This document shows positions 1-6,555 of a stretch of DNA of 64,000 nt, piece after piece. The stretch is taken from the NCBI GenBank assembly GCA_038322235.1, contig JBBQFQ010000010.1, positions 1 to 64,000 of the forward strand, read 5' to 3'. The notes under the pieces were generated by a model that worked only from the letters and a program-made list of their open reading frames with translations, was not told the origin of the DNA and did no database searches. The DNA is from SZAS-18 sp038322235. Its GTDB lineage: Bacteria; Verrucomicrobiota; Verrucomicrobiia; Chthoniobacterales; SZAS-18. The translations under genes were made by a program, and so were the position numbers. Every line of letters starts with the position of its first letter. Position 1 is the first letter of the stretch.

Positions 1-1
1 G

Positions 2-196
2 CAGTTCCCCATTGGCAGCGGCGTGACCGAGGCGGCTTGCAAGGTGGTCGTCAAAGCACGCTTGTGCGGCAGCGGCATGAAATGGACCCGTGCTGGCGCG
101 CAAAATATCCTCACCCTCCGCTCGATTCTCTTGTCCACAGATCGCTGGACCTCCCTTTGGCGCTACCTCGACAAAAATGGCATTTCTTTACCCTGA
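2..196 (+). pseudogene. C-terminal fragment of ISKra4-family transposase (cut by window edge)
   Basis: Reading from base 2 gives 64 codons, then TGA at 194-196. The peptide begins QFPIGSGVTEAACKVVVKAR and continues LCGSGMKWTRAG, then an ILTLRSILL segment and a WRYLDKNGISLP tail. The IGSGVTEAACK and RLCGSGMKW words are the carboxy-terminal signature I associate with ISKra4-family DDE transposases, which move insertion sequences by cutting and rejoining DNA. Only the end of the gene is in the window, so it cannot be told whether the upstream copy is intact. I could not delimit the terminal inverted repeat; a small palindrome, ACACCCGGTGT, lies at 216-226 just past the stop. Typed as pseudogene only because it is partial here. 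Confidence 0.72.
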
Positions 197-502
197 TTTA
201 CATCGAATCGGCGGTACACCCGGTGTAGCGAACGTTTTGGGACCAGGGATTTTGCAACGTGTCCACCAAGCCGCAGGGTTCCCAGCTAGCAGCCAGGGAG
301 CGCACGCTCCCCGGAACAGCGCATTGATCAGATCCATTCCGGAGGGATGGCAGCACTTTCGGAGGGACGTGAATCAATCTCGAAGTCGTCCGCGCGCGCT
401 TCGCGTCTCCTCTCGCGTTCGCGCTTGAATCGGCTTTTGCGGTGGGGCAGCATCGCGGATCGCGCTCGTCGACCGAACCATCGAACCTCTCCGCTCCTGC
501 CC
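197..502. other. Intergenic stretch downstream of the transposase fragment
   Basis: No convincing gene. It holds the 11-bp palindrome at 216-226, a GGGAGCG/CGCTCCC hairpin at 296-311, and two similar words containing TTCCGGAGGGA or TTTCGGAGGGA around 338-368. The right end of the insertion sequence is expected in the first tens of bases, but no boundary is visible without a second copy for comparison. Confidence 0.5.
296..311. terminator. Hairpin, possible terminator after the transposase end
   Basis: GGGAGCG (296-302), 2-base loop, CGCTCCC (305-311): a perfect 7-bp stem. No T tract follows on either strand, so a terminator role is only inferred. Confidence 0.3.
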
Positions 503-991
503 ATGAAAAACCATTCCTCGTTTCGCCTTTGGACTCTCGCGTTCCTGCTGTTCGCCGCGCTTTGCCACTTCGCACCGGCGAAGAGCCCTCATCCCGACGT
601 GGGGGCCGGCCGGGTCTCGTGGTTCGACATCACCACGACCAATATGGCCGAAGCGAAGAATTTTTACGGCAAGCTGTTCGGCTGGACCTTTGAGGCATTG
701 AAGGGAACCGATCAGGCCGTCGAGATCCTGGCGGCAGCTACCAGCATCGGAACGCTGCGGGTGGCGTCGGGCCAGATCAGCTCCTTCAACGGCCTGGTGT
801 ATATCCAAGTCGCGGATATGGCCGCGAGTTGCGAGTTGGCGAAGAGCCTCGGCGGCAAGAGTCCTCCGGGATTTCCTTTCAATCTGGGGGATGGCCGAGG
901 AGCCGTTGGCCTCGTCGTGGATCCGTCCGGACATCCGGTCGGTCTGTATTCGCAAACTCCGCTTCCGACGCCACCCGCAGCGACGAAGTGA
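503..991 (+). CDS. Secreted VOC-superfamily (glyoxalase/bleomycin-resistance fold) protein
   Basis: A 162-residue protein. The start at 503 is chosen because it opens a clear signal peptide (MKNHSSFRLWTLAFLLFAALC, ending near residue 27); an in-frame extension to 347 would put non-signal sequence before it. The mature part is one VOC module: GAGRVSWFDITTTNMAEAKN is the first beta-alpha segment, FYGKLFGWTFE the typical helix, and GLVVDPSGHPVGLYS the closing strand. VOC proteins act as metal-dependent lyases, dioxygenases or binding proteins, and the substrate cannot be read here. Most relatives with this 'stay-on-the-surface FYxxLFGW' pattern are cytoplasmic, so the export signal is the odd point. 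It converges with the molybdopterin enzyme, 82 bp away. Confidence 0.75.
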   Translation: MKNHSSFRLWTLAFLLFAALCHFAPAKSPHPDVGAGRVSWFDITTTNMAEAKNFYGKLFGWTFEALKGTDQAVEILAAATSIGTLRVASGQISSFNGLVYIQVADMAASCELAKSLGGKSPPGFPFNLGDGRGAVGLVVDPSGHPVGLYSQTPLPTPPAATK

Positions 992-1073
992 GGGGCGGTG
1001 GCGTCTGTCCCATCATCGCGACGGGCGCCCGCTTTGAGTCCAAGATTTCGATCTTCGGGCTCCGGCGACCACC

Positions 1074-3164
1074 TCAAGCCCTCGTCACCTGCACCGCGAC
1101 GCCATTCAGCGCGGCGTTTCCGGACGGCACGTCCAACGCGGTCGACCCGCAGAGATCGTTATAGCTCTCGCCGGCGACGGTGCTCGCGAGCTCCAGACGG
1201 ACGCCCGGACGTCCGTGGCCGAAGCCGTGGGGCAGGCAGACGACGCCGGGCATCATGTCGTCGCTCGCGCTCACCGGAGCGGTGATCGCGCGTTCGCCGG
1301 CGCGGATCTCGACCGGGTCGCCGTGCGTCAGACCGCGGGCGGAAAGGTCGGCCGGATGCATCAAGAGGTGATGGCGCGGTGCGCCCTTCATGAGGCGGGG
1401 AGCATTGTGCATCCATGAGTTGTTGCTCCGGACGTGTCGGCGCCCGATCAATTCCAGGGCGCCCTCGACGGGCAATGCGGCGGTCTCGGCTGCGAGTCGG
1501 GCGAGGTCGTCGAGCAGCACGCGCGGGGCGCATTCGATGCAGCCACTCGCGGTCTGGAGCCGGGCGATGAGCGACGAGCGAAGCGGCCCAAGATCGAGCC
1601 CGTGCTCGGCGGCCTCGAGCTGCTCCAGCGTGACGCCCGAGCCACCGCGCGCCAGGAGTGCGCCGATGAGTGCCTTTGGCGGCGGGAGCGGTTCCCAGGG
1701 CTTGCCAGCGGCGGCGGCGCACGCGGCGCCGAGTCCCTGGAGAATCTGCCAGTCGCCGCGCTCATCGGCGGCCTGGGCGCGAATGGGTTGATTCAGCCGC
1801 GCGAGACGTCGGACCGCGAAGGCGCTGAAGATGAGATCGTAGTGATGCTGGGTCAGCGACGAGGCCGGCGGCAGGATGAGATCCGCGTGCCGCGTCGTCT
1901 CATTCACGTAGATGTCCACCGAGACCATGAACTCGAGCGATCCGAGCGCCTGCTCGAGCGCTCGTCCGTTCGGCGTCGAGAGCACCGGATTCCCGGCGAT
2001 GGTGAGAAGTCCGCGCACCTGGCCGGGACCCGGGGTGGCGATCTCTTCGGCGAGCGCCGCGACCGGCAACTCGCCCGCGAATTCTGGGAGTCCGCGGACG
2101 CGGCTGCGCCACTTGTCGTGATGGCCAGCGGGGGTTCCTGGACCGGTGATCGGGATGGCGGCTTCGTTCGCGAGGATGCCGCCCTCCGCGTCGAGATTGC
2201 CGGTCACGAGGTTGATGAGCTGGAGCAGCCACTGACAGAGGCTGCCGAATTTCTGGGTGGAGAGTCCGACGCGTCCGTAGGCACACGCGCGCGGCGCGGC
2301 GCGGAACTCCGCGGCGATCCGTCGGATGTCGGCCGCCGGAATGCCGGTGCGCGCGGCGATGAGCTCGAGATCGAAACCCGCGAGCGCGCTGAGCGCCTCG
2401 TCGAGCCCGCGGACCTTCCCATCGTAGCGCTCGAACTGCGGAGGACCGAGCCGCATGATCTCCCGGAGGATGCCGATGAGGAACAGCGCGTCCGTGCCCG
2501 GACGGATGAACAAATGCTCGCTCGCGATCTTCGCGGTCTCGGTGCGACGGGGATCGACGACGACGAGCTTCCCGCCGCGCTGCGTGAGCGCCTCCAGTCT
2601 CCGCGCGATGCCGGCGGCGGTGAAGAGGCTGCCATTCGAGGCGACCGGATTCGCCCCGAGCATGAGGAAGTACGAGGTGCGATCGACGTCCGGAATGGGG
2701 AGGAGAAACTGGTGCCCGTACATGAGCCAGCAGACGAACTGATGCGGCCACTGATCGACCGATGAGGCGGAATACAGGTTGCGCGTGCGGAGGCTGCGCA
2801 GGAGCGGCGGGAGATACGCGCTGCTGCCGAAATGGTGGACGTTCGGATTCCCGAGATAGACCGCGAGGGAATCGGCGCCGTGGGCTGACTGCACGGCCGC
2901 GAGTCGCTCCCCGGCGAAGGCGAAGGCTTCGTCCCAGCCGATTTCCTCGAAATCGCTGCCTCGACGGCGGAGCGGTCGGCGGAGGCGGTCCCGATCCGCC
3001 TCGAGATCGAGGATGGCATTCCCCTTCGGGCAGATGTGTCCGTGGCTGAAGGGATCCTGCGCGTCGCCGCGGATGCCGGTGAGTTTTTCGCCTTCGAACT
3101 CGAACTCGAGCCCGCACATCGCTTCACAGAGGTCGCAGGCGCGGAATCGGGAGGACTTGCTCAT
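1074..3164 (-). CDS. Molybdopterin-dependent oxidoreductase, DMSO-reductase family (formate dehydrogenase-like)
   Basis: A 696-residue protein. The start at 3164 gives MSKSSRFRACDLCEAMCG; reading further upstream in frame adds sequence antisense to the beta-propeller gene. Cys10, Cys13, Cys17 and Cys45 form C-x2-C-x3-C-x27-C, the amino-terminal [4Fe-4S] site of bis-MGD enzymes. Next come the molybdopterin-binding domain (LMLGANPVASNG, VVVDPRRTETA) and the carboxy-terminal dinucleotide-binding barrel (RSNNSWMHNAPRL, HPADLSARGLTHGD). No twin-arginine signal is present, so it should be cytoplasmic. The position that carries the Mo ligand (Cys, SeCys or Ser in characterised relatives) falls near SASSVDQWPHQ, where I see serines and no cysteine. 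No electron-transfer partner gene is adjacent. Substrate unknown. Confidence 0.88.
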   Translation of the reverse strand: MSKSSRFRACDLCEAMCGLEFEFEGEKLTGIRGDAQDPFSHGHICPKGNAILDLEADRDRLRRPLRRRGSDFEEIGWDEAFAFAGERLAAVQSAHGADSLAVYLGNPNVHHFGSSAYLPPLLRSLRTRNLYSASSVDQWPHQFVCWLMYGHQFLLPIPDVDRTSYFLMLGANPVASNGSLFTAAGIARRLEALTQRGGKLVVVDPRRTETAKIASEHLFIRPGTDALFLIGILREIMRLGPPQFERYDGKVRGLDEALSALAGFDLELIAARTGIPAADIRRIAAEFRAAPRACAYGRVGLSTQKFGSLCQWLLQLINLVTGNLDAEGGILANEAAIPITGPGTPAGHHDKWRSRVRGLPEFAGELPVAALAEEIATPGPGQVRGLLTIAGNPVLSTPNGRALEQALGSLEFMVSVDIYVNETTRHADLILPPASSLTQHHYDLIFSAFAVRRLARLNQPIRAQAADERGDWQILQGLGAACAAAAGKPWEPLPPPKALIGALLARGGSGVTLEQLEAAEHGLDLGPLRSSLIARLQTASGCIECAPRVLLDDLARLAAETAALPVEGALELIGRRHVRSNNSWMHNAPRLMKGAPRHHLLMHPADLSARGLTHGDPVEIRAGERAITAPVSASDDMMPGVVCLPHGFGHGRPGVRLELASTVAGESYNDLCGSTALDVPSGNAALNGVAVQVTRA

Positions 3165-3285
3165 GGCGGTGAACTCCACGCGGGTTCGAGGGGATTGCCA
3201 ACGGAATTTCGCCCGGGCCGGAGCGCGAATCGCCTTGCCGCGGAGTCGGGTTTTGACCGACGCTCGCCGCACTCCCCCCAGAACG

Positions 3286-4449
3286 ATGAACCTCCCCCTC
3301 CGAATCGCCGCCTTGCTCGCGGCGTGCTCCACCGCGGCGCTGCCGGTCCCGGCGCAGATCGCCGTCTCCGCCAACGACAACAAACAGGTGCTCGTCGATG
3401 GCGTGCCGAAGACCGTGCCTTCGCCCGCTCCGGACACGCTCGCGCTCATCGACCTCGGACAGTCGCCGCCGAAGTTGCTCGTGGAAATCGAGATCCCGGC
3501 CGCCAGCGTGGCCGGACCTCCCGGGACCGTCTCGCTGACGCCCGATGAACGCCTCGCGCTGATTTCCAGTGGGATGAAGATCAATCCGGCGGACCCGAGC
3601 GTCATTGCCCCGGACAACCGGATTACCGTCGTCGACTTGAAGAGCAATCCGCCGAAGGTCCTCACCACGCTCGAAGCGGGCGCGCAGCCCACCGGGCTCT
3701 CGGTCAGTCCCGACGGCAAGCTGGCGCTCGTGACCAATCGGTCCGACGGAACCGTCTCGGTCTTCTCGATCGAGGGGAACACCGTCGCGAAGACCGGCAC
3801 GATCAAACTCGGCGACGAGAAGTCCGGGCCGAGCGGTGTGGTCTTCACGCCGGACGGGAAATTCGCGCTCGTCACGCGCGACGGCGACAACTTCGTTTCC
3901 GTGCTCTCGGTGGACGGCGGCAAGGTCGAGCTCGCCAAACGCGACATCAGCGTCGGCCTGCGTCCCTACGGCATCACGATGAATCCCGGCGGTCAGAATG
4001 CGGTGGTGGGGAATGTGGGCCGCGGCGGCGGCGACGCCGACACGATCTCCTTGATCGATCTCACCCAGAAACCCTTTCGCGCGGTCGAGACCGTCTCCGT
4101 TGGACAGACTCCCGAGGGCCTGCAGTTCTCGCCGGATGGGAAGCATCTCGCGGTCGTGGCGATGAACGGGAGCAACAAGTCGAAGACGTCACCGTTCTAC
4201 AACGATGCGGGGAAGCTCATCCTGTTTCGCGTCGACGGAATAAAGCTCACGAAGGTGACCGAGGCGCCGATCGGCCACTGGTCGCAGGGCGTCGTCTTCT
4301 CGAAGGATGGGAAGACCCTGCTCGTGCAAAACATGGTGGAGAAAGAGCTGTGGGTCTTTTCGTTCGATGGCTCCGCCTTGAAAGACACGACGCAGCGGAT
4401 CAAGCTGAAGGCCGGCGCCGCTGCGATCCGGACTGCGGGAGTCCGCTGA
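3286..4449 (+). CDS. Secreted beta-propeller protein (YncE / lactonase-like)
   Basis: A 387-residue protein starting at 3286 with a signal peptide (MNLPLRIAALLAACSTAALP, cleavage near PAQ). The rest is repeated blades carrying words such as GLSVSPDGKLALVTNRSDG, GVVFTPDGKFALVTRDGDN, GLQFSPDGKHLAVVAMNGSN and GVVFSKDGKTLLVQNM. This SPDGK(x)AxVxN pattern is typical of YncE-like and lactonase-like seven-bladed propellers. Members bind ligands in the periplasm or hydrolyse lactones, and I cannot assign one activity. It is divergent from the molybdopterin enzyme (121 bp between starts), so the two may share a control region. It ends 28 bp before the histidine kinase. Confidence 0.82.
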   Translation: MNLPLRIAALLAACSTAALPVPAQIAVSANDNKQVLVDGVPKTVPSPAPDTLALIDLGQSPPKLLVEIEIPAASVAGPPGTVSLTPDERLALISSGMKINPADPSVIAPDNRITVVDLKSNPPKVLTTLEAGAQPTGLSVSPDGKLALVTNRSDGTVSVFSIEGNTVAKTGTIKLGDEKSGPSGVVFTPDGKFALVTRDGDNFVSVLSVDGGKVELAKRDISVGLRPYGITMNPGGQNAVVGNVGRGGGDADTISLIDLTQKPFRAVETVSVGQTPEGLQFSPDGKHLAVVAMNGSNKSKTSPFYNDAGKLILFRVDGIKLTKVTEAPIGHWSQGVVFSKDGKTLLVQNMVEKELWVFSFDGSALKDTTQRIKLKAGAAAIRTAGVR

Positions 4450-4477
4450 TCGACGGGCGCCCATCCGCCCTCCGGCC

Positions 4478-5671
4478 ATGTTGATGCAGTCGCTCCGCCG
4501 CTTCCTCGGCGCGGCGGCGTTGTGGACGCTCGTGGGGGCGGTGCACGGTCTCCAGGTGCGCTACGGCTACCTGCTGATTCAGGATACGCTCGCCACCCCA
4601 CCGTTTCCGGTCTGGCTGTTCGTGGTTTGGTACGTCCTGAGATATTGGGTCTGGGGCGGTCTCACGCCGCTGCTCGACGCGATGGTGCGGCGCTATCCGC
4701 TCGGGCGGGACTGGGCCACGAGTGGGCGCTCGGCGAGCGTGTACCTCGCGGCGGCGCCGGTTTTCGTCGTTCTCCACGATGCGATCGTGGCGCTCATCCT
4801 TCTGGTTCCTGGTCTGGATCCGGAGCGCGAGGGGTTCTGGCAGAATTTTCGCTTCGGGATCGGCGTCCTCTCCGTGTTTTCGCTCCTGACCTATGGCGTG
4901 CTCGTGCTGCTCTTTGCCGCGAGGGAGTACCAGCGTCGGCTGCGCGACGAGGAGCGGCGGGCGGCGGAGCTTCGCACCCAGGCGGTCGAGGCCCAGTTGC
5001 ACGCGCTCCAGGCGCAGCTTCATCCGCATTTCCTCTTCAACTCGCTCCACGCGGTGGCGGGATTGATCGCGACGGCACCTTCCCGCGCGCTGGAGATGAT
5101 CGACCGGGTGGGGACCTTTCTCCGGCTCTCGCTGCAGCGTTCTGATCGCCTGGAATGCCCGCTGCACGAAGAGCTGGAGTTCATCGAGCGGTACCTCGCG
5201 ATCGAGGAGGTTCGCTTTGGCGACCGTCTACAGACGCGCTTCGAGATCGATCCCGCGGTGCGCGATTGGAATGTGCCGGCACTGATCCTCCAGCCCCTGG
5301 TGGAGAATGCGATCCGGCACGGTCTCGCGCGGAAGAGCGCGCCGGGCCTGCTCGTCATCCGCGCGGGTCCGAGTTCGGGAGGCCGGCAACTGCGCCTCGA
5401 GGTCGAGGACGATGGCCCCGGAATGGCCGCGGACCAGAACGTCGAAACAGGCCATCCCACGGGAATCGGTCTGACGAACGTGCGGGCGCGGCTGGCTTCC
5501 GCCTTCGGCCCGGATCGGGCGTCCCTCGCGATTCAGAGCGGCCCGGACGGTGGATTTCTCGCGGTCGTCACCTTGCCCGCTCGTGCGAGTCCGACGGCCG
5601 CGTCGGCTCTCGCGGAGGAAGCGGTCGACTTCCCGCGGGCACCCGCGCTCGCGCTCCGACCCTCCGAATGA
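4478..5671 (+). CDS. LytS/AlgZ-type sensor histidine kinase
   Basis: A 397-residue membrane kinase. Four hydrophobic segments lie near residues 12-30, 43-68, 86-110 and 124-147. A short coiled coil (YQRRLRDEERRAAELRTQAV) and the His_kinase (PF06580) motif LHPHFLFNSLHAVAGLI follow; His184 in PHFLFN is the expected phosphoacceptor. The ATPase part has LQPLVENAIRHGL (271-283, with the N-box Asn277) and DDGPG followed by GIGLTNVRARL. No extracytoplasmic sensor domain is seen, so the signal is probably sensed in the membrane. Its stop codon overlaps the start of the response regulator (ATGA at 5668-5671), so the two are translationally coupled as one two-component system. Confidence 0.92.
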   Translation: MLMQSLRRFLGAAALWTLVGAVHGLQVRYGYLLIQDTLATPPFPVWLFVVWYVLRYWVWGGLTPLLDAMVRRYPLGRDWATSGRSASVYLAAAPVFVVLHDAIVALILLVPGLDPEREGFWQNFRFGIGVLSVFSLLTYGVLVLLFAAREYQRRLRDEERRAAELRTQAVEAQLHALQAQLHPHFLFNSLHAVAGLIATAPSRALEMIDRVGTFLRLSLQRSDRLECPLHEELEFIERYLAIEEVRFGDRLQTRFEIDPAVRDWNVPALILQPLVENAIRHGLARKSAPGLLVIRAGPSSGGRQLRLEVEDDGPGMAADQNVETGHPTGIGLTNVRARLASAFGPDRASLAIQSGPDGGFLAVVTLPARASPTAASALAEEAVDFPRAPALALRPSE

Positions 5672-6462
5672 AGGCGCTCGTTTCGAACGAAGAGTTGCGG
5701 GTCGTGCTGGCGGACGACGAGGCGCCCGCGCGCGAGTATCTGGCGTCTCTGATCGGGACGCTGCCCGGGCTCAGCCTGGCGCGGCAGTGCGCGAATGGGC
5801 GGGAGGCGGTCGAGGCCGTGCGCGCGGAGAAACCCGACCTGCTTTTCCTGGATGTGCAGATGCCGGAGCTGGACGGCTTCGCGGTGCTCACCGCTTTGGG
5901 AGACGACGTTCCGCCCGGGGTCATTTTCGTCACGGCGTACGATCAGCACGCGGTGCGGGCCTTCGAGGTGCACGCCCTGGACTATCTCTTGAAGCCGTTC
6001 GGGCCGGAGCGATTCCAAAAGGCCGTGAGTCGCGCCCGGGAGATTCTCGCTTCGCCCGAAGCCGCCGAGATCGCGGGCGCCCGCCTGCGGGAGCTCGGAC
6101 AGCCGGGGGGAAGTCGTTCCCCGTTTCTGCACCGGCTCCTGATCAGTCATTCGGGCCGGATTCACTTCCGCCAGGTCTCGGAGCTGGATTTTGTCGAGGC
6201 AGAGGGGAACTACCTCCGACTTCATTTCGGGGCGGAGTCGTATCTCCAGCGCGACAAAATCAGCGCCCTCGCCGCGCGCCTCGATCCGGTGCGCTTTGCG
6301 CGTCCGCACCGCTCGTTTCTGGTGAACATCGACCGCATCCGCGAGCTCCGCCGCAGCTTCCACGGCGAGTTCATCGTCGTCCTGAAGAACGGGCGCGAGT
6401 TTCCGCTGGGGAAGCCGTATCGCGAAGCGTTTCTGGAGCAGGTGAGCGGGGGTGGACAGTAA
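5668..6462 (+). CDS. LytTR-family response regulator
   Basis: A 264-residue regulator. The receiver domain (about 10-125) has the acidic pair Asp16/Asp17, the phosphoacceptor Asp62 in LFLDVQMPELDG, Thr89 and Lys109 in DYLLKPF. After a linker, residues ~158-262 are a LytTR DNA-binding domain (VEAEGNYLRLH, FARPHRSFLVNIDRI, FPLGKPYREAF). Such regulators bind paired short direct repeats upstream of targets; none could be named here. The start overlaps the kinase stop by 4 bp. The TAA stop (6460-6462) lies inside the first word of a degenerate 7-bp repeat array (6457-6483), so the last codons were probably shaped by that repeat. Confidence 0.93.
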   Translation: MKALVSNEELRVVLADDEAPAREYLASLIGTLPGLSLARQCANGREAVEAVRAEKPDLLFLDVQMPELDGFAVLTALGDDVPPGVIFVTAYDQHAVRAFEVHALDYLLKPFGPERFQKAVSRAREILASPEAAEIAGARLRELGQPGGSRSPFLHRLLISHSGRIHFRQVSELDFVEAEGNYLRLHFGAESYLQRDKISALAARLDPVRFARPHRSFLVNIDRIRELRRSFHGEFIVVLKNGREFPLGKPYREAFLEQVSGGGQ

Positions 6463-6483
6463 CGGTAATCGGTAGTCGGCAGC
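6457..6483. repeat. Degenerate 7-bp tandem repeat, CAGTAAT family
   Basis: Read on the + strand the words are CAGTAA(-), CGGTAAT, CGGTAGT and CGGCAGC: four units, the first lacking one base. It overlaps the regulator's stop codon. The same family occurs at 12808-12845. Confidence 0.6.
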
Positions 6484-6527
6484 CCGCCGGGCTGGGTGCG
6501 GGCAGCGCGTGATCAAGCACGCTGCCC
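6480..6527. terminator. Two hairpins between convergent genes, probable bidirectional terminator
   Basis: CAGCCCG/CGGGCTG with a 1-base loop (6480-6494) is followed by GGGCAGC..GTG / CAC..GCTGCCC (6500-6527), which has a 2-base bulge and a 6-base loop. They lie between the LytTR regulator (ends 6462, +) and the autotransporter (ends 6556, -). No long T tract is present. Confidence 0.5.
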
Positions 6528-6555
6528 CAGGGTCGGACCACCAGGCGCAGACGGC

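Noticed and set aside
3165..3947. 261-codon amino-terminal extension of the molybdopterin enzyme
   Set aside because: It is antisense to the beta-propeller gene, and the [4Fe-4S] motif already lies at residue 10 from the 3164 start.
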